A stretch of 64,000 nucleotides of DNA from an uncultured delta proteobacterium (GCA_903835685.1 CAILNX010000017.1:124001-188000); one strand, 5' to 3'. Shown: positions 28,724 through 37,670, counted from the stretch's first letter. Notes: generated by a model not told the origin, from the letters alone. Numbers and translations are program-made.

Positions 28724-29947
28724 ATGAGCCCTTGCAGCACAGGCCGAGAGCAGAACACGGCGGAAACCGGAGCAGGCAGCCCGGAGCCTCAGGTCGGCGC
28801 GGCCACTCCCCTCCCAGGGGCGGACCCCGAGGGGCGGGCCATGCGGGTCCTGGCCGGGGGCATCGCCCACGAGTTCAACAATATCCTGGCCGCCATCATG
28901 GGGTTCTCCGAGATCTCCCTGCTCAAGCTGCCCCCGGAACTCACGCGGATACGGGACAATCTGGAAAACGTGCTGCAAGCCTCCCGGCGGGGGGCGGAGT
29001 TGGTGCGCCACCTCCTGGCCTTTTGCCGCCAGGCCGATACCGGCTTCCACCACCTGGAGGTCCAGGCCCTGCTCAAGGAGATGGCCCGCCTGCTGCGCTC
29101 GGCCCTCCCGGCCAGCCTGGCCATCAACACCAATTTCTTGGCCGAAGGGCGCACGGTGGAGGCCAACCTGGACCGGATGCACCGGATGGTCCTGGTGCTG
29201 TGCACCCGGGCCGTGCGGGACCTGGGCCAGGCCGGGGGCGTGTTGGAGATCGGGCTCGAACCGGCCCGGCCGGATCTCGACCGGGACCGGCAATGGCCCG
29301 GTCTGGCCGAAAAACCCTGCCTGCGGCTCTGGATCGCTTCCCGGCGGCCGGACTCCGGCCAGGGGGAGGCCGGGCCAGGCCGTGAATGGCCGGACCCGGA
29401 CCTGGATCAGGCCACGGGCATCGCCCGGGAGCACGGCGGGGACCTGCGCAGCGGCCCCTGTCCCCAGGGGGGACACTGGGTCGAGATTTTTCTCCCCTGC
29501 TCGGCCCAGGTCAGCGGGACGGACGGGCCAGCAAAAGCTGAAGCCTCCCGGCTGCGGCGGATCATGGTGGTGGATGACGAAGCGGTGCTGGCTCTGGCCA
29601 TGACCGAAATGCTGGAGGGCTTGGGGTACGGGGTCACGGCCTGCACCCACCCGCTCAAGGCCTTGCAGATTTTGAGCGCCGACCCCGGGGCCTTTGACCT
29701 GGTGATTACCGACCAGCTCATGCCCTCCCTGTCCGGTTCGTCCTTGTGCCGGGAAATCAAAAGCTTGCGCCCGGACATCCCGGTCCTTCTGTTCACCGGG
29801 CAGGAGGAGGATACCCCGGCCAGCCAAGACCCTCAGTTCCAGGGGGTGTTGCGCAAGCCGCTGCTCCTGTCCGAATTGGCCCAGGCCGTGGAGCAGGCCC
29901 TGTCCCCTGAAGCGGCTCATGAGGCGGGTCCATGGCCAAAGTGCTGA
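28724..29947 (+). CDS. Hybrid histidine kinase with degraded ATPase domain and C-terminal receiver
   Basis: Start ATG 28724 gives 407 residues; GGAAG lies 6 bases upstream, and earlier in-frame starts have no usable site. The H-box GGIAHEFNNILAAIMGFSEI is intact (His49), of the NtrB-like FNN type. The region where the ATPase domain should lie (about 130-270) lacks a recognisable N box, with CTRAVRDL in its place; no DxGxG loop is present, and the glycine-rich lid is replaced by DLDQATGIAREHGG. The receiver (about 278-400) is intact: VVDDE, acceptor Asp330 in VITDQLMP, and the LRKP lysine. It may act as a phosphotransfer protein or pseudokinase rather than an autokinase. It overlaps the next gene by 16 bases, so the two are translationally coupled. 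Confidence 0.82.
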   Translation: MSPCSTGREQNTAETGAGSPEPQVGAATPLPGADPEGRAMRVLAGGIAHEFNNILAAIMGFSEISLLKLPPELTRIRDNLENVLQASRRGAELVRHLLAFCRQADTGFHHLEVQALLKEMARLLRSALPASLAINTNFLAEGRTVEANLDRMHRMVLVLCTRAVRDLGQAGGVLEIGLEPARPDLDRDRQWPGLAEKPCLRLWIASRRPDSGQGEAGPGREWPDPDLDQATGIAREHGGDLRSGPCPQGGHWVEIFLPCSAQVSGTDGPAKAEASRLRRIMVVDDEAVLALAMTEMLEGLGYGVTACTHPLKALQILSADPGAFDLVITDQLMPSLSGSSLCREIKSLRPDIPVLLFTGQEEDTPASQDPQFQGVLRKPLLLSELAQAVEQALSPEAAHEAGPWPKC

Positions 29948-31365
29948 TCATCGACGACGACCCCCTGTTCGGCAAGATGCTGACCCAGTCCGTGGAGTTT
30001 CTCGGGCACGAGGCCTATCTGGCCCAGACTCTCCAGCAAGGAGTGGCCACCTGCGAGTCCGAGGCCTTTGATCTGGTCTACCTGGACTTGGGCCTGCCCG
30101 ACGGCAATGGCCTGGACGCCCTGCCCAGGCTCAAGGCCTCGCCCTCGAACCCGGAGATCGTCATTGTCACCGGGGCCGAGGACCCGGACGGCGCGGAACT
30201 GGCCGTGCGCAGCGGGGCCTGGGACTATGTGCAGAAACCGGCCAGCCTGGAGAAGCTTTCCCTGCCGCTCCTGCGCGCCCTGGAGTTTCGGCGGCGCAAG
30301 TCCGACCGGCCGATCACGGTGTTTCACCGGGAATCCATCCTCGGGTCCAGCCCGGCCCTACGCGAACTGGTGGACCGCCTGGCCGAGGCCGCGGCCAGCG
30401 AGGCCAACGTGCTGCTTTTCGGAGAGACCGGAACGGGCAAGGAGCTGTGCGCCCGGGCCGTGCACGCCAACAGCCGCCGGGCCGGGAAGGCCTTTGTGGT
30501 GGTGGATTGCGCGGCCATCCCGGACACCCTGCTGGAAAGTGAGCTCTTCGGCTATATGAAGGGCGCGTTCACCGGCGCGAGCCAGAACCGGGAAGGCCTC
30601 ATCCGCCAGGCCCATGGCGGCACGCTGTTTCTGGACGAGATCGGCGAGCTCAGCCTTTTGAAGCAGAAGACCTTCCTGCGGGTGATCCAGGAGCGGACCT
30701 ACCGGCCCCTGGGCTCCACCCGGGAAGAGGTCAGCGATTTTAGGCTCCTGGCGGCCACCAACAAGAACCTGGACGAACTGGTGCGCCAGGGCAAGTTCCG
30801 GGAGGACCTCCTGTTTCGGCTGCGGGCCATCGGCGTCACTCTGCCCCCTCTGCGGGACCGGCCCGAGGACATTCCCGAGCTGACCATGGGCTACACGGCC
30901 TGGCTCTGCCGCCGCTACTACATGGACACCAAGGGCTTTTCCCCGGACTTTTTCGAGTCCCTGGGCGACTACTCCTGGCCCGGCAATGTCCGGGAACTGC
31001 ACGCGGTGCTGGAGCTGGTTCTGGCCTCGGCCGGAGTGGATCCCATCCTCTTCCCCCACCACCTGCCCACGAATATCCGGGCCTCGGTGGCCCGCAAGAA
31101 AGTCCGGCAGCGGCCCCTGGAAGCTGCCCCCAAGGCCCAGGACACGGACAGGATCGGAATGCTCCTGCCCTGGAAAAACCACCGGCTCCGCGAACTGGAC
31201 CGGGTGGAGCGGCGCTACCTGCTGGGACTCCTGGCCCTGACCGGGGGCAATGTGTCCAAGGCCGCGCGCATGGCCGAACTGTCCCGGCCCCGACTCTACG
31301 CCTTGCTGCGCAAGCATGGGCTGTTCCGGGCCTGGGCCGGGGACGAGGCCCCGAGTTCCGATTGA
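29932..31365 (+). CDS. Sigma-54-dependent response regulator, NtrC family
   Basis: 477 residues. The receiver domain (1-120) has IDDDP and acceptor Asp52. The AAA+ domain has Walker A GETGTGKE at 164-171, the sigma-54 contact loop GAFTGA at 211-216, Walker B GGTLFLDEIGEL near 234-245, and an arginine-finger region. A Fis-type helix-turn-helix closes the protein (GGNVSKAARMAELSRPRLYALLRKHG). All residues needed to activate RpoN holoenzyme are present. It overlaps the hybrid kinase gene, its likely partner. An inverted repeat and a -24/-12-like element lie just downstream, before the CII-like gene, and may be its target. Confidence 0.95.
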   Translation: MAKVLIIDDDPLFGKMLTQSVEFLGHEAYLAQTLQQGVATCESEAFDLVYLDLGLPDGNGLDALPRLKASPSNPEIVIVTGAEDPDGAELAVRSGAWDYVQKPASLEKLSLPLLRALEFRRRKSDRPITVFHRESILGSSPALRELVDRLAEAAASEANVLLFGETGTGKELCARAVHANSRRAGKAFVVVDCAAIPDTLLESELFGYMKGAFTGASQNREGLIRQAHGGTLFLDEIGELSLLKQKTFLRVIQERTYRPLGSTREEVSDFRLLAATNKNLDELVRQGKFREDLLFRLRAIGVTLPPLRDRPEDIPELTMGYTAWLCRRYYMDTKGFSPDFFESLGDYSWPGNVRELHAVLELVLASAGVDPILFPHHLPTNIRASVARKKVRQRPLEAAPKAQDTDRIGMLLPWKNHRLRELDRVERRYLLGLLALTGGNVSKAARMAELSRPRLYALLRKHGLFRAWAGDEAPSSD

Positions 31366-31377
31366 AACAATGAACAA

Positions 31378-31416
31378 TGTAAAGTTAAGCAAGAAAAATT
31401 CAATATAAACTTTACA
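31378..31416. repeat. Inverted repeat, candidate activator binding site
   Basis: TGTAAAGTT (31378-31386) and AAACTTTACA (31407-31416) are a 9-base perfect inverted repeat separated by 20 A/T-rich bases. The half-sites are nearly three helical turns apart. No T-run follows, which argues against an intrinsic terminator. Its centre lies about 130 bases upstream of the start predicted from the -24/-12-like element at 31501, a usual distance for an enhancer of a sigma-54 activator. Confidence 0.5.
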
Positions 31417-31500
31417 GACATCCCCCGCCAATTTCGCTGATACCTCCTTTGTTTTTCAACACCTTACTGGAATGTCAGGCCTTAATATTCAGGTCTGCTT

Positions 31501-31516
31501 TGGTACGGGTTTTGAT
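31501..31516 (+). promoter_or_regulatory. Possible sigma-54 promoter upstream of the CII-like gene
   Basis: TGGTAC (31501-31506), five bases, TTGAT (31512-31516). The -24 GG is present, but the -12 GC is GA, so it is a near-match only. A start near 31528 would give a leader of about 35 bases to ATG 31563. Confidence 0.35.
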
Positions 31517-31562
31517 AGGGAGGAAGGGACATGGTGTGATGACCAGCCCAAAGGAGCGGAAA

Positions 31563-31892
31563 ATGTTTGATCGCAACGTGATCAAGGTGGTTCAGGACGC
31601 TGTGCTTGAAGGGCCGCTGCCGGCCAAGGTCGTGGCCCAGGAAATAGGCAAGCCTTACTCCACTCTGCTGCGCGAGCTGAACCCCTTTGACGAGAACGCC
31701 AAGCTCGGCGTGGAAACCCTGATCAAGATCATGAAGGTGACTCGGAGCGTGGAGCCCTTGCGGTTCATGGCCGAGGAGCTGGGCTTCACCCTGGTCCCGG
31801 CCCCGTCCCGGATCACCGAGGTCCCGTCCCGCCCGCGCCGTGAAGCCGGGCTTTTCTCTGCGGCCCAGGCCGAACGGCCTACGGCTGCCTGA
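31563..31892 (+). CDS. Phage CII-family (CP76-like) regulatory protein
   Basis: Start ATG 31563 is chosen because AAAGGAG lies 7 bases upstream. The 109-residue product reads MFDRNVIKVVQDAVLEGPLP at its start and continues with KVVAQEIGKPYSTLLRELNP, a helix-turn-helix-like segment matching the phage regulatory protein CII family (PF06892 type) as I recall it. The tail after about residue 80 is Pro/Arg-rich and variable. In phages these proteins control lysogeny. No other phage gene is near, so this looks domesticated. It lies behind an NtrC-type activator gene and a possible sigma-54 promoter, and before a single-domain receiver. Confidence 0.7.
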   Translation: MFDRNVIKVVQDAVLEGPLPAKVVAQEIGKPYSTLLRELNPFDENAKLGVETLIKIMKVTRSVEPLRFMAEELGFTLVPAPSRITEVPSRPRREAGLFSAAQAERPTAA

Positions 31893-31978
31893 GCGTTTTT
31901 CAACACCGAACCGGGGTGACGGCCGCAGCCGGGCCAGGGGCCTTTCCCCTTGTCCGATCCGTGGGGCCAGGTGGTTGT

Positions 31979-32371
31979 ATGTCGCGATCCGCAGAGAAAG
32001 TCCGCGTCCTTCTGGTGGACGACGAGCAGCAGGTCCGGGAGGCCGTGGGGCTCATGCTGGCCGAGGCCGGGTGCGAGGTGGTCCTGGCCCAGAACGGGAT
32101 CGAGGCCCTGGACCGTTTCCGGGACTGGCCCCAGGACGTGGTCATCACCGATTTGGCCATGCCTGGAAAAGACGGGTTCCAGACCATCCGCGAACTGAAA
32201 AACCTCTCGCCCCAGGTCAAGATCATCGCCATATCCGGGGCGGCCTACAGCCCTTGCCTTTCGGGCGGCCTGGACGCGGCCCGGCGTCTGGGTGCGGACC
32301 AGGTTCTGGCCAAACCCTTTTCCTTCCGTGAACTGACCGAGAGCCTGAACGTCCTGCTCCAGGTGGTCTGA
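31979..32371 (+). CDS. Single-domain response regulator
   Basis: 130 residues from ATG 31979, with AGGTGG five bases before it. It is a stand-alone receiver: VDDEQQ acidic pocket, acceptor Asp58 in VITDLAMPGKDGF, the Ser/Thr in IAISGAA, and the Lys in VLAKPFSF. There is no output domain, so it should act through protein contact (CheY/Spo0F-like) or phosphotransfer. The SGAAYSPCLSGGLDAARRLGA insertion between beta-4 and alpha-4 is a few residues longer than usual. Its neighbours are the hybrid kinase and NtrC-type regulator, and it may belong to their relay. Confidence 0.9.
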   Translation: MSRSAEKVRVLLVDDEQQVREAVGLMLAEAGCEVVLAQNGIEALDRFRDWPQDVVITDLAMPGKDGFQTIRELKNLSPQVKIIAISGAAYSPCLSGGLDAARRLGADQVLAKPFSFRELTESLNVLLQVV

Positions 32372-32549
32372 CCGCCATCCCGTCGCCCGGCCCGATCTCC
32401 GGCGCCTGGCCCCATTCCCGTTGCTTCTTTTCTTTCCCCCTGAAAGGGGCTATGCCCGTCTCGCCCGGTGCGATCCCGGGCCTGGCCGCTCTTTCGTTCG
32501 GCCTGTTTTCCAGATGAACGTAAATATATTCAAGACAATAGAGGGAATC

Positions 32550-33617
32550 ATGAGACAAAAACTCGACGCCGCCATTGCTGCTGTCCGGCCGGTGAACCAG
32601 GCCCTGGCGACCCAGGCCCAGGCCCATCTCGATGATCTGACCAAGCCCCGGGGCAGCCTGGGCCGTCTGGAAGAGGCGGCCCTGCGCCTGTTTCTCATCC
32701 AGGAGCGCGCGCCCCTGTCCGTGGACCCGGCCATGATCCACACCGTGGCCGGGGATCACGGGGTGGCCGCCGAGGGTGTGAGCCTGTTCCCCTCGGAAGT
32801 GACCCGGCAGATGGTGCTCAATTTCACCCGGGGCGGGGCAGCCATCAACGTGCTGGCCAAGACCGCCGGGGTGGGCCTCAAGGTGGTGGACGCGGGCGTG
32901 GCCGGTGGCCCCTTCGAGGCCGCCCCGAACCTGGTCAACGGCAAGGTGGCCCCGGGCACGGCCAACATGGCCCAGGGTCCGGCCATGAGCCAGGCCCAGT
33001 GCCTGGCCGCCCTGGAGCTGGGCCTGGACCTGGCCCGCGAGGCGGCGGACCAGGGCATGCGGGCCGTGGGCACCGGGGACATGGGCATTGCCAACACCAC
33101 GCCTTCCACCGCGCTGTACTGCGCCTTCCTGGGCCTTGCGCCCAAGGACGTGACCGGCCCGGGCACGGGCCTGGACGCCCAGGGCGTGTCCCGCAAGGCC
33201 ACGATCATCGAGCAGGCCCTCAAGGTGAACCAGGCGGCCATCGATTCCGGCGACCCCCTGACCATTCTGGCCGCGCTCGGCGGGTACGAGATCGCCTGCC
33301 TGGCCGGGCTCATCATTGGCGCGGCCTCCCGGCGCATGGCCGTGGCCGTGGACGGATTCATCTCCACGGCCGCCTATCTCTGCGCCATCCGGCTCTGCCC
33401 GGCGGCCGCCGACTATTGTTTCCTGAGCCACCTCTCGGCCGAGACCGGGCATGCGGCGGTCTTGAAGGCCATGGACGCCAGGCCGCTCCTGCACCTGGAC
33501 ATGCGCCTGGGCGAGGGCACGGGCGGGGCCTTGGCCCTGTTCATCCTGCGCGCCGCAGCCAACATCTACAACGACATGGCCACCTTCAGCTCGGCCGGGG
33601 TGACCGATAGCGAATAG
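32550..33617 (+). CDS. cobT: Nicotinate-nucleotide:dimethylbenzimidazole phosphoribosyltransferase
   Basis: Makes alpha-ribazole phosphate for the lower ligand of cobalamin. Start ATG 32550 (MRQKLDAAIAAVRPVNQA) follows AGAGGG and gives 355 residues, the usual size. Family segments seen: TKPRGSLGRLE, HTVAGDHGVAAEGVS, GTGDMGIANTTPSTA and the active-site EGTGGALAL with Glu322, equivalent to the catalytic base. The 178 bases upstream carry no recognisable cobalamin riboswitch. Cobalamin use fits an anaerobe with many corrinoid enzymes. hypF follows after 49 bases. Confidence 0.96.
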   Translation: MRQKLDAAIAAVRPVNQALATQAQAHLDDLTKPRGSLGRLEEAALRLFLIQERAPLSVDPAMIHTVAGDHGVAAEGVSLFPSEVTRQMVLNFTRGGAAINVLAKTAGVGLKVVDAGVAGGPFEAAPNLVNGKVAPGTANMAQGPAMSQAQCLAALELGLDLAREAADQGMRAVGTGDMGIANTTPSTALYCAFLGLAPKDVTGPGTGLDAQGVSRKATIIEQALKVNQAAIDSGDPLTILAALGGYEIACLAGLIIGAASRRMAVAVDGFISTAAYLCAIRLCPAAADYCFLSHLSAETGHAAVLKAMDARPLLHLDMRLGEGTGGALALFILRAAANIYNDMATFSSAGVTDSE

Positions 33618-33666
33618 GGGCAGCCGGGGCGCGGCCAGGCCGGGATTCTTTGCAAGGGGTGGGCGA

Positions 33667-36018
33667 GTGGACGAGGGCGCGGTCAGAAAACGGCTCCTGG
33701 TGACCGGACAGGTGCAGGGCGTGGGCTTTCGGCCCACGGTCTTCCGCCTGGCCGAGGCTCTCGGCCTCACCGGATGGGTGCGCAACACCCCCCAGGGCGT
33801 GGCCATCGAGGTCCAGGGCTGCGAGGCCGGGGTCTTTGCCGCCCGCCTCAAGGCCGAACTGCCGCCCCTGGCCCGCATCCTGTCCCTGGACGAGGAAGAG
33901 GCCGCGCCGGTGCCCGACGAGGCCGGGTTTCGCATCCGCAAGAGCGCGCCGGGCCTGGGCCATCAGGTGCTCATCAGCCCGGACACGGCCACCTGCCCGG
34001 ACTGCCTGGCGGACATGGCCGATTCGGCCAACCGCCGCCAGGCCTATCCCTTCACCAACTGCACCAATTGCGGGCCGCGCTACACCATCACCCGGTCCAT
34101 CCCCTACGACCGGCCGGTCACGTCCATGGCCTGCTTCCCGCTCTGCGTCGAGTGCCGGGCCGAGTACGAGGACCCCAAAAACCGCCGCTTCCACGCCCAG
34201 CCCAACGCCTGCCCGACCTGCGGGCCGCGCCTCTGGCTCACGGATCGGCAGGGGATGCGCCTGGCCGAGGGCCAGGAGGCCCTGGCCGAGACCGCCCGCC
34301 GCCTGGCCAAGGGGGAGATCGGGGCCATCAAGGGCCTGGGCGGGTTCCACCTGGCCTGCGACGCCGTAAGCGAGGCGGCCGTGGCCGAGCTGCGCCTCCG
34401 CAAGAACCGGCCCCACAAGCCCCTGGCCATCATGGTCCCGGACTTAGGCACGGCCCGGACCCTGGTCCAGGTTGGCCCGGGTGAAGAGGACTGGCTGACC
34501 GGCCACGTCCGGCCCATCGTGCTTTGCCAGCGTCTGCCCGATGCGCCTTTGGCCCCGGGTCTTTCGCCCGACACCGAGGCCGTGGGGATCATGCTGCCTT
34601 ACGCGCCGTTGCACCACGTGCTCCTCGGCCTGTACCGCGAGGCCCTGGCCGCCTTGCACCCCGGCCGCGTCCCGGCCCTGGTCATGACCTCGGGCAACTC
34701 AAGCTCCGAGCCCATCGCCCTGGGTTGCCGGGAGGCCCTGGCCCGGCTGGGCGGCCTGGCGGATTTCTTCCTGCTGCACGACCGGGACATCCTCATCCGG
34801 GCCGACGACTCGGTGCTCCGGGTGGTGCCCGAGAGCGGCCGCACCCTCATGTACCGCCGCGCCCGGGGATTCACGCCCTCGCCCGTGTTTCTGCCTTCCT
34901 CCGGCCCCACGGCGCTCGGGCCGGTCGTACTCGGAATGGGGCCGGAGCTCAAATGCACCCTGTGCCTGACCAAGGCCGACCAGGCCTTTGTGTCCCAGCA
35001 CATCGGGGATATGGAAAATCTCGAAACAGCCGGGTTCTACCGGGAGATTTTGGACCATCTGAAGAAGATCCTGGTGGTGGAGCCGGTCCTGGCCGTGCAC
35101 GATCTGCACCCGGACTATATGACCACGGCCCTGGCCCGGGAGTGGCCGGACCCGCCCAGCCGGGCGCTTCAGCACCATTTCGCGCACATCTACGCCTGCC
35201 TGGCCGAGAACCGGAATTCCGGCCTGGCCCTGAGCCCGGCCCTGGGCCTGGCCCTGGACGGGACCGGGTACGGCCAGGACGGGACCATCTGGGGCGGGGA
35301 GCTGCTCCTGGTCCATGCGGACAAGGCCGAACACCGCCGCCTGGCCCGGTTCTCGCCCTTTCTCCTGCCCGGGGGCGAGGCGGCCGTGCGCCAGCCCTGG
35401 CGCATCGCCCAGGGCCTTTTGGCCGACCTGGGCCGACATGAGCCCGGAAAAAGGCCCTGGCCCTGGCTGACCGACCAGGCCCAGGCCTCCCGTTTTCTGC
35501 CCCAGATGCTGGCCAAGCGGGTGAACTGCCCGGCCACCAGCAGTTGCGGCCGCCTGTTCGACGCGGTCTCCGCCCTCATCGGCCTGTGCCCGGTCGTGAC
35601 CTACGAGGGTCAGGCGGCCATTCTTCTGGAGCGGGTCCAAGACATGCGTGAGAGCGGGGCCTACGAGTTTCCGCTCAAGACCGGGGACGCGGCCCTGTCC
35701 GAACTGGACGCCCTGGCCTTGTTCAGGCAGGTGGCCGATGATTGGGAGGCCGGGGTTCCGGCCGGAAGGATCAGCCGCCGTTTCCATTTGGGACTCATCC
35801 AGGGATTGGCCGCTGCGGCCGCGCATTTCTCCGGCCAGACCGGGATCACCACCGTGGCCTTGAGCGGCGGGGCCATGCAGAATCTGACCCTGGCCCTGGA
35901 ACTGCCCAAGGCCCTGTCCGCCCGGGGCCTCACACCCCTGGTCCACCGCAAGCTCCCGCCCAACGACGCCTGCATCTCCCTGGGCCAGGCCTTCTACGGC
36001 CAGCGGCTCCTGGGATAA
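33667..36018 (+). CDS. hypF: Carbamoyltransferase HypF, [NiFe]-hydrogenase maturation
   Basis: Makes the cyanide ligands of [NiFe]-hydrogenase from carbamoyl phosphate, passing the group to HypE. The GTG start at 33667 follows AAGGGG. The 783-residue protein has all domains: acylphosphatase (1-90, VQGVGFRPTVFRLA), two zinc-finger pairs (CPDC from residue 110, CTNC, CVEC, CPTC), a YrdC domain (about 200-380) and a Kae1-like C-terminal domain with HHFAHIYACLAE and DGTGYGQDGTIWGGE. It ends 8 bases from the convergent iron-sulfur protein gene. No other hyp gene is in the window. Confidence 0.96.
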   Translation: MDEGAVRKRLLVTGQVQGVGFRPTVFRLAEALGLTGWVRNTPQGVAIEVQGCEAGVFAARLKAELPPLARILSLDEEEAAPVPDEAGFRIRKSAPGLGHQVLISPDTATCPDCLADMADSANRRQAYPFTNCTNCGPRYTITRSIPYDRPVTSMACFPLCVECRAEYEDPKNRRFHAQPNACPTCGPRLWLTDRQGMRLAEGQEALAETARRLAKGEIGAIKGLGGFHLACDAVSEAAVAELRLRKNRPHKPLAIMVPDLGTARTLVQVGPGEEDWLTGHVRPIVLCQRLPDAPLAPGLSPDTEAVGIMLPYAPLHHVLLGLYREALAALHPGRVPALVMTSGNSSSEPIALGCREALARLGGLADFFLLHDRDILIRADDSVLRVVPESGRTLMYRRARGFTPSPVFLPSSGPTALGPVVLGMGPELKCTLCLTKADQAFVSQHIGDMENLETAGFYREILDHLKKILVVEPVLAVHDLHPDYMTTALAREWPDPPSRALQHHFAHIYACLAENRNSGLALSPALGLALDGTGYGQDGTIWGGELLLVHADKAEHRRLARFSPFLLPGGEAAVRQPWRIAQGLLADLGRHEPGKRPWPWLTDQAQASRFLPQMLAKRVNCPATSSCGRLFDAVSALIGLCPVVTYEGQAAILLERVQDMRESGAYEFPLKTGDAALSELDALALFRQVADDWEAGVPAGRISRRFHLGLIQGLAAAAAHFSGQTGITTVALSGGAMQNLTLALELPKALSARGLTPLVHRKLPPNDACISLGQAFYGQRLLG

Positions 36019-36026
36019 TTTTCCGG

Positions 36027-37484
36027 CTAAATCCTGGCCACGCCCAGAAACACGGCGTGCAGCACCGTGACCAGGACCAGGAACACCGTGCGGGCCTGGT
36101 CCGGAGTCAGCCCCGGGAAGCGGTAGCCCAGATGGGCGTGCGGGCAGGCCGGAAGGCAGTCCCCGCACAGGGTGCAGGACAGGCCCGGCCGGTTGCGCTC
36201 CAGATCAATGGGTGTCAGGGCGTTGTACCGGCAGGCCCGGGAACAGGCCCGGCAGCCGGTGCATTCGCTGGAGATGGCCAGCCGCCAGGGCGAAATCCGC
36301 CCCAATACATTGGACAGGATGCCGATGGGGCAGAAGGCCGTGCAATGGGCCATCATCCCCAGGTGGCGCGAGAAAACCACCATGACCCCCACCCCGGCCA
36401 GGCCAAAGGCGGCGGCCCACAGGGCGGCTGTGACCGGCGCGGTCCCGGCCAGACGCAGGCCCAGGGCCGCAGCCAGGACCAGGACCAAAAGGACCGGACG
36501 GCCCCAGACCGCCCAGCGCGGCAGGGGGGCCGGAACCCTCGCACGCCTTGGGCCGTGATCCAATCCTTTGGCCTTGAGGGCAACCGATGGCCCGGCGGCC
36601 CCTTCCCCTGAATCCGAATTACCCGTATTTATATTCTTTTCTTCTGTCTTTGGGTTTGCCTTGGACCGACCCCCCCGGCGGCTCATGAGATCGTCCCAGG
36701 CCCCGATGTAGCACAAATGGCTGCACCAGGCCGGGCCGACCAGGAGCAGGGTCACGCCGAAGAGGATGAGCATGAAATAGCCCCCGCCCCGGAACACCGG
36801 GCCAGCGGCGATCAGCGCCGGGATGGGCAGGTGGAGCTTGCCGGTCATGAGCAGTTCCTCGATTCCGGCCAGGCCCAGGAGAAGCTGCCCGAAGAACAGG
36901 GCCGAGAACAAGGCCCAGATGCGCGGCCGCAAACGCGGGGCAGCGCCCGGCTCCAGGAATTTCCCGGCCAGCCAGGCGGCGTAGAGCCCCAGACCCAAGG
37001 CCTCGGGCCAGCCGAGCTGTGTCCAGCCGCCCCAGGAAACGGGCAGGCGGTCGGCCAGCAGAATGGGGAAGGAGACCTTGGACCGGGCCAGGAGCAGGGT
37101 GGCCACGGTGAGGACCAGGGCCAGGGCCTGGGGCCAGGCTTTTCCGGCTCCCTGGTCGAAGCGCCGGGCGGCCCGGGCTGAGGTGAGCAGCAGGGCCGAG
37201 CCAGAAGTCAGGGCCAGGACAGCGACCATGATCAGGCCCAGCCGAACCCAGGGTTCGCCAGCGGTCAGGCGGAAGCTGACCAGGGACCAGGCGGTCTGGG
37301 TCTGCACGGCCAGGCCGAGGCCCAGGGCCGCGATAAGCACCAGCCGTGCCCAGGCCCGGCGGCAGAAGGTGAGGGCCACGAGTCCCAGCCAGAAAAGGGC
37401 GGGGCCCACGCCCTGGGTGCGCAGGGCGTGGGCTCCGAGGAGCAGGAGGCTTAAGGCTGGGAAAAGAAGCAGGCTCATGTTCAT
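36027..37484 (-). CDS. Polytopic membrane protein with 4Fe-4S ferredoxin domain (NapH/NosR-like)
   Basis: 485 residues. About ten hydrophobic segments are interrupted by two cytoplasmic CxxxC motifs of the NapH/NosR/CcoG type: WCSHLCYIG near residue 255 and HCTAFCPIG near 380. The C-terminal part has two 4Fe-4S motifs, CTGCRACSRAC and CTLCGDCLPACP, then a last membrane helix. It should move electrons between quinol or membrane donors and soluble partners, but the partner is not identifiable from its neighbours. It is divergent from a Crp/Fnr regulator that may control it. The middle linker (about residues 275-300) is low complexity. Confidence 0.8.
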   Translation of the reverse strand: MNMSLLLFPALSLLLLGAHALRTQGVGPALFWLGLVALTFCRRAWARLVLIAALGLGLAVQTQTAWSLVSFRLTAGEPWVRLGLIMVAVLALTSGSALLLTSARAARRFDQGAGKAWPQALALVLTVATLLLARSKVSFPILLADRLPVSWGGWTQLGWPEALGLGLYAAWLAGKFLEPGAAPRLRPRIWALFSALFFGQLLLGLAGIEELLMTGKLHLPIPALIAAGPVFRGGGYFMLILFGVTLLLVGPAWCSHLCYIGAWDDLMSRRGGRSKANPKTEEKNINTGNSDSGEGAAGPSVALKAKGLDHGPRRARVPAPLPRWAVWGRPVLLVLVLAAALGLRLAGTAPVTAALWAAAFGLAGVGVMVVFSRHLGMMAHCTAFCPIGILSNVLGRISPWRLAISSECTGCRACSRACRYNALTPIDLERNRPGLSCTLCGDCLPACPHAHLGYRFPGLTPDQARTVFLVLVTVLHAVFLGVARI

Positions 37485-37626
37485 GACGTCCCGGGGGCTT
37501 GGGCCGATTTGGTCAAGGGATACAGTATAACAATTTAGAATATATTATTTTTCCTCGTCTCGCTGTCCGGCGGCGGTTCCTGCGCGCGCTGACCTCACCA
37601 CTAGACGATTGCCTTGGCCCGGGCCA

Positions 37627-37638
37627 TGACTTAAGTCA
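37627..37638. promoter_or_regulatory. Palindrome upstream of the Crp/Fnr gene, candidate operator
   Basis: TGACTTAAGTCA is a perfect 12-base palindrome with TGAC-N4-GTCA half-sites, the geometry of Crp/Fnr-family operators. It lies 32 bases before the ATG of the regulator, so autoregulation is plausible. The same 186-base gap separates the regulator from the divergent iron-sulfur membrane protein gene, with an AT-rich patch at 37515-37555. Confidence 0.5.
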
Positions 37639-37670
37639 AAGGGATCACAGGTGAGCCAGGAGAGAAACGC

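Noticed and set aside
31378-31416. Inverted repeat as intrinsic terminator of the NtrC-type gene
   Set aside because: There is a 20-base loop, a weak AT stem and no T-run; an activator site fits better.
32372-32549. Possible cobalamin riboswitch before cobT
   Set aside because: No B12-box-like element or conserved core was seen, and the CCCCC-TGAAA-GGGG hairpin there is too small.
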